Shown here: positions 1 through 12,059 of the stretch, one piece after another
How positions within the stretch are numbered: position 1 is the stretch's first letter
How the letters are laid out: each line of letters starts with the position of its first letter
Source: Usnea hakonensis
Lineage: Eukaryota; Ascomycota; Lecanoromycetes; Lecanorales; Parmeliaceae
Assembly: GCA_013423325.1 (NCBI GenBank)
Contig: BLJB01000014.1
Location: 62,001-126,000 of the forward strand
Direction: 5' to 3'
Length of the DNA stretch: 64,000 nucleotides
Notes under the pieces: model-generated
Database searches by the model: none
Seen by the model: the letters and a program-made list of their open reading frames with translations, nothing else
Told to the model about the DNA's origin: nothing
Position numbers and translations under genes: made by a program

Positions 1-705
1 TTCCCCTCCCAACCCTCGATCTTCTCCCTATATTTAACGAACAGCCTCTTCGGCACCAACTGATCTCGTGAACCATGGGCCAGGAACCACTTCGTCTGCC
101 ATGTATCGTTCCCCTCCTCTCCCCTCTCCTCCACCACCTTCCCCACCCTCCCGCTCAAAGGCAGATACCCCGACAATCCCACCACCCCACCTAGCAAGCC
201 CTTGTACCTGCCCATGAGCCCGACGAGTAAAGAGATGGCGCAACCTTGGCTGAAGCCTCCAACCACTATCCTTTCCACCGGCACTCCAGCTTGGACTTCG
301 GTGTCAATCAGCCCGCAAATATACTCCACGCTCTTCATCATCCCGTCTTCATCGTCCTCCTCCTCATCTTCATCGGGATCAGGTTCGCCAGAGCGCTTGG
401 GCATTGGCATAGGTGAGAAGGGCTTCGGCATGTACCAGGCTTGCGCCATGACGTCGTGGTTTTGAGGGGCGTTGGGGAGGATCCATTTTAGGTGGGGTAG
501 TTTGTGCGCGGAGTGGAATTGGGATACTAAGTCTTTGGAGAGGGCAGATGTCAGTCGGGATTTGCGATGATTGAGAGAAGAGCATTGGAGAGGGCGTACC
601 TGTCCAGCCGTTGGCGTCGTCGCCGAGGCCGTGGAGGAAGATGATTGTGGCGGGGGAGGTCGAAGAGCTAGGGGCGGGGATGATTATGGGTGGGTTATTG
701 GACAT
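1..705 (-). CDS. Acyl-protein thioesterase / carboxylesterase (APT1-like), C-terminus cut by window edge
   Basis: Serine hydrolase of the phospholipase/carboxylesterase (APT1) family, which removes palmitate from proteins and acts on small esters in the cytosol. Two exons are visible, 705-600 and 532-1, separated by a 67-base intron (599-533); the join is phase 1 and restores the frame. The N-terminus carries the oxyanion motif FLHGLGDDANGW. After the intron come WILPNAPQNHD and WYMPKP, then the nucleophile elbow GGFSQGCA (Ser in GxSxG), and the acid-loop motif AHGSRDQLVP (Asp). The catalytic His and the C-terminal strand lie beyond base 1, so the gene is partial. An acidic insert (a run of D and E following PKRSGEP) between the WYMP motif and the nucleophile is longer than in the human enzyme. 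Family assignment is firm; the substrate is not known. Confidence 0.9.
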
Positions 706-1506
706 GATGGGAAAGAACAGCGCTTGTCATCGTTCTGGAAGGAAGGAAGATGGGCCTTAATGATCGTCGGGCTTGACGACTGTGTTGTCACTAGGCGTAG
801 GACTTTATGGGGACGCCAGTGGAGTACGCGGTACAACGGATTCTCTTCCCCCCCTCTTTCGGAGCCAAGGAATCTATCGAGCACTGAGAGACACTTTGCT
901 TTCAAAGAGCTATACGTGGCTACAATGATTACTCAAGAACGCCGCGCTTTTCTCGATACGGCTTACTAGGAGGCCATAACCTGTAAATATTCTCATATTA
1001 TTGTATCTCGAATTCGCTTCCACCGTGAAGAAGGGAAAACATAGATGAAAAGAAAGTATAGTTGAGCATAAATGGATAATAGACAGTCGTGCTTCTGTAG
1101 ATTGCCATTTCATGTGCGCTAAAGAACGAATAACCCAGTCAGCTCCAGCGCCCTTTCATCGAGTTCTTCGCATGTCAACGGATCTACTCGTAGTGACATG
1201 GTTTGGGCCTTGGATCCTTCTGCCCTCCGCTGTTCTGTCGCTTCATTACACGCCGAGCGTAAACCTGAGGAGAAGCAACTAAGGTAGTGGCGAAGCGCCG
1301 AAATTGAAACATCAAAATCGGTTCTATGAGGCATGATGAAAGCCAAGGAGTTATTTCAAGAGCCAGGGAATCGCGGATTCAGTGGCGAAAAGTATGCGTA
1401 GGCTTCAGCGAACAGGAAAGCCAGAGGTAAGAGGTCAAGCTGATATGACGCAGGCTTGTAGGTCCAGAGGAAACTCAAAGGCCTTCAAATGACGATAACG
1501 CTCTCA
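706..1506. other. Intergenic, no supported gene
   Basis: About 800 bases between the 5' end of the thioesterase gene and the 3' end of the ankyrin gene. Short open frames exist on both strands but none has a recognisable motif, a good start context or consistent splice joins. It should hold the thioesterase promoter. Confidence 0.5.
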
Positions 1507-3942
1507 TTACGCTTGGGCATCTTCCTCCACGATCCAACTCTTGCCGCATGCTGGATTCTCCTCGCTCAGCTCGTCTTCTGACAAATCGTCATCCTTTGGA
1601 TCGCTGCCGTCATCATCTATCCACCCTCCGGGCATCTTCCCAGGATTTCCAGGAGGTGCTTCATGCCATTCGATGTCGATCTTCCAATCGCTTGGTGAGG
1701 GGCCGTAGGTGAGGATTGTGAAGAACCATTCAGCGTCTACACTTGATAAGTCTGATTGCCAAGTCCAAGACACTAGCCCTCTTTGGTGATATTCCATCTC
1801 TATTCGGCCGTACTCCTCAAGATCAATACCGCTGTCTTGAAGACCCACAAGCCATGTGTTCAGTAGCGTATTTATTTTCCGCGACATATTCGCAGTCCAA
1901 TAATTTGGTTCGCTGAGGTCATTTGTGGCAGTGGTAGATCTCATCAATTTGGTAGGTTCTAGGGGCTCCGTGTTGAGTAGGTCACACTCTGAGGCGTCCC
2001 ACGTCTTGTCACATTCTAGGTCGTCAAAAAGGCAGAGAAATGGCGTATGTGCATCGGCTGAGATATAGTGGACGTTTGCACCCTCGACTATTAGCTCTTC
2101 TAGCAGAAGATGCCATTCTATATGTCACTTACTTTAGTAGGAGATCGCAGACTTCTAAATTAGATCGTTTGGATTTCATACCGTTTTCCTCTTCCATTGA
2201 GCCATGACTTGAGACTTCCTCTAGATATAAACGATTCCAACACAGCGTGCGTCCCATACCTAATGCCACAGCATGTAATAGTGTTCTCCCGATACGATTG
2301 CTTACAGAATGAGCGAGAGGCGGAAGAGGACCTTGAGCTACAGATAGTCGGAAGGTATCCAGCCCATTAATGTTTTCAGCAAGTGAAAACGCTACCTCAA
2401 TCCGCTCTTCTAAAGGCCTTTGGTAAAAGATTGGGTCCAAAGCCTGCTGCCACAGAGAAAATCCCTCCTTTGGACCAGAATACCAACCCAGGTTAGATCC
2501 ACTCTCAGTCTCATTCAAGAGTAGTCGCGGTATTCTTATCTTCTCCTTGGCCGTAAAATTGCTAATGTAAAGCTCTAGAGCTGTCCTACAAGCAAAAACA
2601 ATCAGTGGCAAATTTTAGATCACCGAGGCCATTTTACTCACCCTCCCGTGGACATATGGTTGGGGTCGGCTCCCACGCTGATCAAGAACTCACATACGTC
2701 ATAATTGCAATTGAGGGCGGCTCTCTAGTGCAGATCAGGTTCTGGAACAGTTTTCGGGATGGACGGTGAATCTTACTGAGAGTGGTGTGTAGTCCTCCTC
2801 ATCGCAATCGAAAGGGGAGGCTTCCCTCGTCCCAAATAACGACTGTAATCCTTTCACGTCATTATTTCGAGCATAGATAAATACTGCTGAATTATTTGGA
2901 ACGATGTTATACGTTCGGGGCGAGAAAGACCAATTAAAAGGGGTTTTCGCAACCCGAATTCTCCAAGTCCGATTTGTCAGCCACGATGGGCCGTAATACT
3001 GGGCCATTATTTCTTCACACTCTTGTTTGCTCTCGTAATCCGTGTCCTTTCCTTTGACGATCGAATAGTGGCTCTTCGAGTATCGAAAGGTCCCAAAAAT
3101 ATTCTTGCTGCTCCAAGATTGGTCTTGAGGCGGATCATTTGCCTTTAGGGTTTTGACTGTCCTTGTAGTTGTAGCATCGAGATGAAGGGCTGATGTTAGG
3201 TCTGGATCCGAATTCCTGTTCAGCAAGATTTTCCCTGTGTTTGTGCTGTGGGACAGCTTTGCGACGATGATATCTGGTTGGAGTTGCACTAACGCTCTGG
3301 AGGAGACCTATGTTAGCCTCGATATTATAGACATGCAATTACCCTATGAAGAAAATTTGTGCTTTGCAAATTTCGGCACGTGTTCAGAGTCTAGCTTGGT
3401 CTTGCTGGAACGATCCATGTTCTATTCACTGAGTAGCATTATTGTTCAGAGCTGTCATCTTTGATGGCTCATCATACTTTTGAAGAACATGAAACCTACT
3501 TGGTATACATCTGATACGACAACGACAATAGCCTGATAGCTCCTTCCATTTTCTTCTTACACTTATCGATCTGACCGTTCTTCAGCACCACCTTTGCGGA
3601 GGCCCATTTTCTCTTTGTTCTGGTCAAGGCATCCAACTCGGTGCTCAGATTGCCGGTCAACTCCTTCAGGCGATCCGCACCCTTTTGGCAATACTGCAAG
3701 CATCGAGAAATGGCGGTTGAATCAAGGATCAAGCTAGACATTGAGTTTTGCTCTTGGTCATCCGCAATGTCGGCTAGAAGATGACTGAGGACTTCAAGTT
3801 CTTCTAACAAGTCATGAACATCCTCTGGCGCATTCTGTACCTGGTCCCAGTATGATTTGAGTTTTACAATGCTGCTGGTGATGCCGGCGGCGAGCGATCC
3901 AACGGCAATGCCGCTGGCAACGACTCCAATAGCTTCTGCCAT
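1507..3942 (-). CDS. Ankyrin-repeat protein with fungal STAND-type N-terminal domain
   Basis: Five exons: 3942-3500, 3296-2777, 2724-2642, 2585-2182 and 2117-1507, giving 686 residues; all joins keep phase. Residues 1 to about 145 match the helical domain found at the N-terminus of fungal STAND/NLR-like and ankyrin proteins (starts MAEAIGVVASGIAVGSLAAG, ends with RLLSLSYQMYTK). After the first, rather long (203 base) intron comes ALVQLQPDIIVAKL, usual for this family. Ankyrin-like units follow: TPLSRAALNCNYDVCEFL...GADPN, and later LLLEELIVEGANVH. The tail is strongly acidic. No NACHT or NB-ARC domain is present, so this is the short, nucleotide-binding-free form. Such proteins are thought to act in self/non-self or stress responses, but no function is shown here. 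The fourth intron (2181-2118) overlaps an open frame that runs through its donor; the GTATGA donor at 2181 is chosen because it alone restores the frame. Confidence 0.8.
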
Positions 3943-4994
3943 ACAATAGGAAGAGGCTGAGCCTGACGGGGGCTAGCTAGAGGTAAGAGTATCATGCAGC
4001 AAATAGAACGAAGCACACTAAAGTAAGCTGATTTACAACATCGAGCGCCCAGTCGCACTTCAAAGCAGCAAGCTGAGAGAGATATCGGTAAAGACTGATT
4101 CTTCTCAGCCTCGCTGAAAGAGTGGCCCCCAATGCAAAGAGGTGTGAAATTGTAACTCGGAGTATAAGCTGCCTCGAAGGTGCTGCAGCAAGACAACAGC
4201 AGATCTTGTTTCACGTCTTAAGAGAATGGTGGTCAATCATGAGATGTTGTCAGAAGTAAGCAACGAGATTTAGCCGCGTCTAGATACCACCCGAGTCTAG
4301 CGCCATATGCACGTAATCTCGCATTAACATTATCCAATCAATCTCTCTCTTGCAAACCAGATACTCAAAATTCTATAAATCACATTGACTGCTATACCAC
4401 ACCCATAAAACATGTAGATCAAGCCGCCAGCCTTGTTTCATGGGATGAAACGCAGCGCCCGAACGCTCCGATAAAGTTTCTCACTCACGAACTGAGAGCA
4501 TACCGTTGACTGCGGCATCTTTTTTACCAGCGGAACATGCTCGAATGGACCACTGAGTCAATAGAGGCAGAGGGAACCATTGCTGTTTTGATGTAGGGGA
4601 CATCGATTGTGCGTGCTATGGCAACTTTTGCACGTGTTCGAAGTGTCAGCTCCGCCGTTCTCCTGAATGAAGGATTTTTTTGGGGGGCAGCCAACGCTTG
4701 TGGCAAGACTACGTTCTGAGCTTCCTGCCAGAGGCATCTTTGTGGTCGTTCTTTATATTGCTTAGATAGTTATTGTCTGATATTCACGGCTCTCAAGGAG
4801 CTGAGAAATTACAGTCGTAGAGTTCGATGAGCATCAAAATATTGTGTCGTGCATGGGGAACAAGGAGTCGTGCGTGTTGGGATGTCACGTGCAAGATGTA
4901 GTAGATGCGCGGCCGAAGAAAAGGTACTGACTTCTCCACTGCAAGACTAGACTATCGTATGTGGGTCACTATGTGAATGAGATTAATTTCCTGC
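3943..4994. other. Intergenic, no supported gene
   Basis: About 1 kb upstream of the ankyrin gene and downstream of the DUF6604 gene. The open frames at 3864-4214 and 4524-4706 (minus) have no domain signal. Presumably it holds the ankyrin gene promoter and the 3' region of the DUF6604 gene. Confidence 0.5.
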
Positions 4995-7675
4995 TCAATC
5001 ATCCGCATCTACATCTTCTAGCTCGCCGAAATCGATTTGCCCAGCCCCAATACGGTCAGCGATAGTTCTACTCTCAATCTCGCCAGCACCAGTTTCAATC
5101 ATGCTTTGAAGAGCCGTCGCAGCCGTCGCCAACAGACGGCTTGAAATCTCAAAACCAGCACGTTTCGCTCGCAGGAAATTGGCAAGTTGACTCGTATGCG
5201 TCGCCGCTAGGAAAATGTACCCGATCACAAAGGGAAGCTGGTTCTCCTTTTCGAGGTAGCCGGCACCAACCATCTCGAGTAGTTGGGGCTTGCACGCGTC
5301 ATTGACATTGCGTAAAAGTGTCCAACAGAATCGATGCACACGTAGATAGTCGATACTGAGTCCGAATGTTTCGGCGTCCAAGACATTGGCGAGATCTTCG
5401 AGGAACTCAGTCGTTCGTATGGATGCGCTACTTCTTTTGGGCTTGCGAATGAGCGAGCTAGATACAGCAATCTTGACTTGGGTAGAGATTGTATCCGAAT
5501 TCTCATCGTCATTGTCGTCGTAAACTTTTGCTTCTATTATTGGCTTCATAGTATCTGGGGTCCAAGTCACGTTGTCCTCGTTTCTACAGTATCTTCCCGC
5601 AAAAATTTCACCAACAGGGCATAACGGGGACAGACCTCTCGGGCCTCTGGCAGAAGCTAATGCGGCCCTATTTCGGCGATTGTGGGCAAACGCGGTGGCA
5701 GAGTATCCCATGCTCAGGCAGAAGCGCTTCAAATATCCTTCTGGGTCTGTCGGAGCATCGCCGACGAAGAACTTCTGAGGACCTTGTAATGCAATAAGCA
5801 TTTCCATGTCTTTCCACATTTTTGGTAGGAACTTTTCCTGTCGAGTAGCATTGTATAGGTGGCCAGCGTACATGATTGATCCCCATGCGTTTGCGAAGTC
5901 AATGCCTACTGTCTGTGCAGCATTTTGAATAGCAAATGAATAGAGGCCGCAGAGGAGAGGATATTGTTTAAGAAGTCGGAAAGGCTCCGGGGGTGGTAAT
6001 AATTTAGCGGCTGAAAGCTTTACAGGTATTAGCAATCCGAAGGAATGACAGAATCTCCCAGTCTTACCGATTTCATCTTATCCGCCACGAGGTCGCTCAG
6101 GATATACTGTTCAATTACTGTGAGGGTCGCACTAAATTGATAGTCGTTTTGTCTGGGCCAAGTTTCAACGCGGAGTGAGGCATGGAAATGCAGATTCTGT
6201 TTGATAGACGTTCTGATTGCGATGGCAGTGCGTTCAAGTTCTGCAAACCCACGAGCAACATCCTGACCAAGGAAGTGTTGAACATCAAGGAAGCATTGGG
6301 CAGCAAATACAAGCCATAGAGGAATAGGATTTTCCGGTGTCATTTGCCGAATGCCGCGTATCAGCTCGTCTTCTGCTAAAGTCGACTTTGAAGTGACCAT
6401 GCTCATCAGCATGAGATCGGGAAATGCTTCCATTAAAACAAGGCGATCGTCGTGGAATTTCTCCCTTGCATTTTTCGTATCCCAGTCGACTCCTGTGTTG
6501 CGAACTCCAAAGTATCCGGGTTTGTATAATGGGGCTTGGTTGGGCTTTATGATTTTTTTTAGGCTTTGAAGAACTAGGTACGTGGGAAACATGACCGCCT
6601 CTGCCAAATCATAAACTTCGAAGTTGAGAAGATCGCCCGATCGTTGTCTGTTGTTTGGGTCATGCCCTCGGAGTAGAGATTGAACACCATAGAATACACG
6701 CATGATAGATTCGTAGTCGGATTTGTCCGGAAACTGATGTAAGAGATCCTGCTCCATACTGCGGACAAAATCAATGGCGGTGTTTGTAGTTATAGAGACC
6801 GCAACAAGGCTAATTTCGCCTTCTCTGTAGCATGTCCATAGCTGGCGAAGGAAGAATCGGAGATTCTTCACATCCTGGAAGAGACAGTGAGCGGCCGTGT
6901 ATTGTTCCTCTATGCTACAAAGCTTTTCTGCTTCATAGTTAGGCTCCTTAACAGTGTCTGTGCTTGTTACCCGCTCAAAATCGGGTGCATCAAGAAACTC
7001 TTGAGACGGTTCTTGGATGTCCAAGTTTTCAAAAATGTTGCTGATCTGTGCGTCGCTTGATGTGCCTGACTCCACCTGCGAAGTTGCCATTGAGGATGGC
7101 TGTGAAAGGAGGTTGCTATGCATATCAGACGGCATGAGGCTTTGCAGTATCTTACGCGTGCTCTCAAGGATACTGAGGAAGTATGAGTGGCTTTTGTTGC
7201 TGTCCTCAACGTCGATCGATAATTCAGATCCCGCCGGACCGCGAGACCATTCATTGTGTTGCCGACGAAGCTCTATAGCACGATTGAGGGATTTTGCCAG
7301 AGCCAATGGCACCTTTACCGCTGGCTCTGTAAATTGAGCAATACATTCGGCCAAAGTAATAAAGTCCTTCACTTTTATAGTATACCTCGGCGCATCTGCT
7401 GGGCTACTGGGATCTTTCGATGACGCTGGGCTACCTTGGGTCGCTTTCTTAGCCTTCTTGCGTTTGGTACTCTTCGATTTTTGCGAAGGTCCCGCTGCAT
7501 GAGGTGCAGAGGTCGGTGGATCCGGTGGGGATAAAAGGTCTGCAGGATATCCACATTGCTTTGCTGTGACGGCGAGCCATTTGGCAATATAGTCAGTGTC
7601 TCCTTTGTAATTCTGGTAGCTTGACTGGAGGAGTTTGAGCAACATGGTAAGGGCAGTCTGTATAGCAGGATTCAC
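4995..7675 (-). CDS. DUF6604 domain protein (large fungal protein of unknown function)
   Basis: Two exons, 7675-6068 and 6017-4995, with a 50-base intron (6067-6018, GTAAGA...AAAG) give 876 residues. The N-terminus (MNPAIQTALTMLLKLLQSSY, then YKGDTDYIAKWLAVTAKQCG) is the signature of the fungal DUF6604 domain: a short helix, a conserved threonine/aspartate stretch and the W-L-A-T-A block. A basic, low-complexity linker follows at about residues 65-90 (KSTKRKKAKKATQG). The rest is predominantly helical, with no transmembrane segment or signal peptide and no catalytic motif that I recognise. Proteins of this type are widespread and often multicopy in Pezizomycotina; their role is unknown. It sits directly upstream of the ankyrin/STAND-like gene on the same strand, about 1 kb apart. 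Confidence 0.85.
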
Positions 7676-9642
7676 TTTCTCAACAAAATTGGAGGCAAGG
7701 AGGGGGAAACTTTTCTCATAAAGTTGGTGGTGCTAGGCTAAGGTGCCTTACTTTGACCTAACCTTACTCCAAAGCCCTAGCCCTATTTCTCAAAAGCCTC
7801 TTGGAGCTTCTGAGTATGGGCTCTCGACTACCTTATTGAATCAAGCTCAATTATGAGGTGTTTCTGAGGTATGTTGTCTATGGCAGCCTTCAGACTGCTT
7901 TTTTGTCTGATTCCTCAACCTGAGATCTTTGATGGCGACAACCACATACCCGTCGCTGTCCTTCGAGCCAATCAGCACCTTCCAACAACCCTGCACCACT
8001 GTGACACTACATCCCAAGGCTGAGCACCTTGCAGCAAACCTGATCATTTCTTGCCGCAACCATGTCATTGGTATCCGACAGCTCTGACGCTCCTCTGTTG
8101 TCTCCAACTACAAATCCCTAGAATGCTAAAAATGAGAACGGTCACTGTTGGATGAGACAGGTGCTTGAAGCTATGAAGTAGTAATTTAAAATAAAGGGCT
8201 GGCGTATTATGACGGGAACGAGGCACACACTCTCCGTTCATGACTTGGGTATTTCGTCGAATGAGTCGGGCTCCATTCGGGGACAAGTCCTCATTCTATT
8301 GTCTGCTTATCACACAGACCCGAATTGATCTTAACGCCCCAATTTCCATATTTTCGTTCAGCTTTGTCTCAGTACAGCACTCCATGATCGTCGATCTTTT
8401 AAGGCTTGATTCTTCTGATAGGAAACCATTATTAAAATATCTCACATCTTCCGCCCGTATTAGACTATCATATTGTTCCTCCAAGTCAAAAACGAGCTGG
8501 AGGAGTGGGCGTCGAGAATCTGGTGGGGCAGGTGAAGTTTTGATACGTGTATCTTGTAGACTGAAACGCCAAAATCACCGTAGAGTTCTTCGGCTCCATG
8601 ACTGTGCCAGGCAAGTGGTACATCGCTCTTCAAGGAATTGTGCTTATCACCGTGTTCAATGATCTTGGAGGATCTAAGGGTATACCTCTGAGAGATGAAT
8701 GTGCTTTCTGATTCTTGGTCGACAGCGCGGTGAGAGCCGATCCCTTTATGTCATAGTTCAAAGACAGGTGTGTCTCAGAGTATGCTGACGAGGTGAGTTC
8801 TCGATGATTAGGGACATGATTCTTTGGGGGTCATAGAGCGAGGTCCATGGTAGCAAGTATACTAAGTAGTATTAAAGGGAAGAATGAGGTTCGGGAGCAA
8901 AGTGGAAGGAATACTGTTTTGAGTACCCTTCGTTCCTGTCCCTATAACATAAGGGTTTGGAGTCCAGTGGGGAAGCACAGTAAAGGGAACAAAGTAGTGT
9001 TTGAGACTAGCATTATTCAGCTAGCTTCTCACTGAATCAAGATCTTGATAGAGTCGAAAACATTACAGGGACCAAGAGTTGCTGTAGCAATGGAACAAGC
9101 AAGCATTCTGTGTTCAGGACATAGAGTGAAGGAATGTGCACTCACGTGACCATGTATTGTGATGAGCGGAAAGGTTCCGTCGTATGGATTTTACTGTTAT
9201 TTGTCACTCCGCTCACCATTCTCATCAAGATACTGCACAACACTTGATAGCATTGAGACATAAGTCAGCACATCAATCTTGTGAAGACATACTGCAAGCT
9301 TACGTTTGCTGAAAGAAATCAACCTTGTATGCCAGAGAGCCCTCCTCCCCAGCGCCCCCAATATCCAAGGTGAGGTGCAGACGTCGAGCACCCCAGTCAT
9401 GGGACATATCTTATACCGAGCCTCCAAAAGCTGGCTTAGAATCATTCTTCAAGGGACATGAGATTAGGCATCATATCTTCTATCACGCTTCATGCCCAAC
9501 TCCTCCAAAATGCAGACGGAACAAAACTTCACTGAAAGCACTCAAATGAGTCCTTGGTCTCTGATTGAAGAGCTCGTTCTATTTATATCCTTGGGAACAC
9601 TCAAGGCTCTATGGCTGTGTTAGCGTGAATACCTGGATGCAA
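7676..9642. other. Intergenic with coding-like remnants
   Basis: Nearly 2 kb with no complete gene. Two stretches on the minus strand look coding-like: 8545-8296 (about 80 codons, opened by a TTTCAG acceptor, containing QLVFDLEEQYDSLIRAEDV and ending at TAG) and 8107-7847 (86 codons). I could not join them into one model with consistent phase. A third minus-strand frame at 9445-9197 is weaker. They may be decayed exons or parts of a poorly resolved small gene. Confidence 0.4.
7847..8107 (-). CDS. Possible small hypothetical protein or exon
   Basis: Open frame of 86 residues starting METTEERQSC and including CSVTVVQGCWKVLIGSKDSD. It is not recognised. There is no signal peptide and no known motif, and it may instead be the last exon of a gene that includes the coding-like stretch at 8296-8545. 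Support is limited to the open frame and a reasonable amino acid composition. Confidence 0.2.
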   Translation of the reverse strand: METTEERQSCRIPMTWLRQEMIRFAARCSALGCSVTVVQGCWKVLIGSKDSDGYVVVAIKDLRLRNQTKKQSEGCHRQHTSETPHN

Positions 9643-10406
9643 TCAACGATTTGTCTTCTTTTCAACCAGTATGAGAGGATTTTGGTTGATGGCAGCTGAT
9701 CCGCCCTCGAACTCCTTGGACTCGATATGTTTCCCGCGATATTTTCTCGTCGATATCCGGTGAAAGTCCCAGTCGCTGAAGACAAGTGAGGCACCTTCTA
9801 ACGGCGGTCGGTCTCTAAATGCACGACTCTGTGGACGATGTTGCGTCCAAATATACTCCTTCCTCCGACTCTGTCGAATCTCGTCCGAACAACTCCCATT
9901 TCCTAGGCGATGACAAACACATTGACGAAGTCGTGGGCGAGACTGAGCTCCTACGAATGGTCCGTCGTGGATTGCCACCTCGACATGCGGTGTGATACGT
10001 GAGAAGCTCGATCTCTGGAAATGCCCTTGCTTTGAAGCTCTACGAAAATCAGCATTGAAGTGACTGGAGGAGTCATCACTGACCTCATGTTAATGCCGAT
10101 AGAAAGGCCACCAAGTCGATCAACGATTGGCAACTCAGGAGAAGAATACCAAGTGCTGAAGCCATGACCAGACCGAAGGTTTTGCCATGAAGAAGATGGC
10201 CTGATCAGTCCAACACCGGGCCTGGGGCGCCGACTCCTACCACTGGTGCTAATATTCTGGTCAGCGCAAATTCTTCTCTTAGATACACCGACTTACTCGC
10301 ATTGACAAAGTGTGCAGTAATCGAGCTGGTTGTCATATCGGAGCAAAAGTCCGCCCTTCCAGAACGCGTTCGTGAGGGTACCGCAGATGCAAATGGGCTT
10401 CAGCAT
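9643..10406 (-). CDS. Hypothetical protein, three exons, Cys-motif N-terminus
   Basis: This gene is only visible after splicing. Exons 10406-10297, 10248-10084 and 10039-9643 total 672 bases (223 residues plus stop). The introns are 46 and 44 bases: GTAAGT...TATTAG and GTCAGT...TCGTAG, joined in phases 2 and 2 without any internal stop. The short first exon carries a paired-cysteine pattern, PICICG near residue 5 and YCTLCQCE near residue 31, which could form a small metal-binding unit of the C-x-C...C-x-x-C-x-C type. The remainder is basic, rich in Arg and Ser, with no membrane segment. The family is not recognised. It is divergent from the MYND gene, sharing about 480 bases of upstream sequence, which may be coincidental. 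Confidence 0.55.
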
Positions 10407-10882
10407 TTGCGTGAGCGGTGTATTGGAGTGACTACGACTGACGATATCACGGGATGACTGACTCGTTCACACATTTGTGGTAATCAAAAGGGTGACCGGC
10501 GAAGTATATAAATATAAATATAACTGTATTCAGCGAGGGAGGAAGTTCTACAAGGCTGAATCATGTGACCAAGATTCACACCGAAGCTCGGCTCAGGCTT
10601 TGATTTCTTCAAGACAGAGCAGCACTTTCTCGCAGCTTCCGAAAAGCTCGTGCAAACTCTGGAGGACGCTTGAAGAACTTCTAGCATCTCTGACTTCTTT
10701 CACCACAAGACCATCTCTCCTTCGACTGCCAGCTACACGCCTCAAGTTCATTAGCAAGGCACAACACCTTCTCACCTACCAGCTCCCTTCCGCGTCCAAA
10801 ATCCTTGGCTCGGTAATAACACTGTCAACCGACTGCATCGTTATACACACGTTCAAGTTTCGAGTTCAAGACGCTCTACACG

Positions 10883-12059
10883 ATGGATGGAGCTATTCCA
10901 CCCTGGTCCAAGTGCGAGAGATGCGGAGACTTAGCAGGACTGGCCTGCAGGGATTGCTTGGTAGATGTTCTCGCTACTGGCGAGCTAATGGCAATGACGA
11001 GATACTGCAGTGCAGCGTGCCAAAAAGACGACGGGCCACGGCATGACGAGTACTGTAAAACGACTCGCGAGGTCAACGACTTCCGCAAAGCTCGGTGGCT
11101 CAGAGTCAACGTCAGCCGGAGTCAGGTCCCTGAGCCTGAAACATTTGATCGTACAAACTCTGGGATCCGAACCCAAGAACCCCCAGCCCTCGAAGCCCAA
11201 CCGAACGAGCTCCACTCCAGCGACGCGACCACCAGCGAAGGCAACCTGGCAAATCAAACCACCCAGCCCCCCCTTCAATCTGTCGACTCAGTCCATCCTT
11301 GCGTCCTGTGTGAAATCCCAACGACCAAGGCGTGCGAGGGTTGCAAAGGAGCCCCGAACGTCACCGCGGGTCTTTTCGAGACCACCTACTATTGCAGCAC
11401 CAAATGCCAAACCGCCCACTGGTCCCAACACTTATCATCATGCCTGGCTTCCCAAGCGCGACGAAAGCTATGCGCTGCCGGAGAGGCGCTGCAGGAATTG
11501 TATTACGGCTACTGTAAAGCCTATACCACGATCATGCGTGAGAACGGGTCTCTGAACGAGAATCAAATGATCCTCCACGAAGAAGGGCCTGTTCAACGAA
11601 CCACCGACGCCTCCTCCCTTCTCGACGAGCTTTTTCCGGACAGCGAAGAAGAGCGTGCCTTCCTGGGATGTATGGTCGGCAGCTTACACACGGGTGAAAT
11701 GGGCGTCCACATCAAATCCCATTTAAAAGGTATCGTCACCCCCCACGCAAACCCCCACCCCCTACAACCTTCTCTACCATATCCTTCCTTCTCTCACTAA
11801 CACTCCCCCCACAGCCCTCCATCCAACCTCCGTCCGCCTCGTATCCCTAGCCCTCTACCCCCTCCGCCGCCGCTACATCCGACAAGACTGGCAGACGGTC
11901 GGCAACAAGCAGCAGGTGCTGCATGTGGTGTTGCCAAATGGGGCGAGCTACGCGCTGGATGTGTGCGGGGTGTCGTTTGGGTTGAAAATTGCGGTTGTGC
12001 CGTGGGGGGAGTATGTGGGGGTGAATTGGGGGAAGGTGCTGAGGTGGGAGGAGTATTGA
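10883..12059 (+). CDS. Double MYND-type zinc finger protein
   Basis: Two exons, 10883-11729 and 11815-12059, with an 85-base intron (GTATCG...CCACAG) give 363 residues. There are two MYND-like zinc fingers: residues about 11-58 (CERCGDLAGLACRDC ... YCSAACQKDD ... H ... C) and about 139-190 (CVLCEIPTTKACEGC ... YYCSTKCQTAHWSQHLSSC). Each shows the C-x2-C, C-x2-C, C-x3-C, H-x3-C ladder, with an insert before the YC(S/T) pair. The C-terminal part is a conserved fungal tail ending in a W-G-x-V-L-R-W-E-x-Y motif. MYND fingers usually bind proline-rich peptides, so a protein-interaction or transcriptional role is likely. There is no SET domain, so this is not a Smyd-type methyltransferase. Confidence 0.85.

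Noticed and set aside
2095..2133. Apparent frameshift in the ankyrin gene at the GTAAGT near 2132
   Set aside because: Using the GTATGA donor at 2181 and the TATAG acceptor at 2118 restores the frame and a good ankyrin unit, so no frameshift is needed.
10477..11046. 189-codon plus-strand frame
   Set aside because: Overlaps the start of the MYND gene in another frame and has no domain; the MYND frame has clear zinc fingers.
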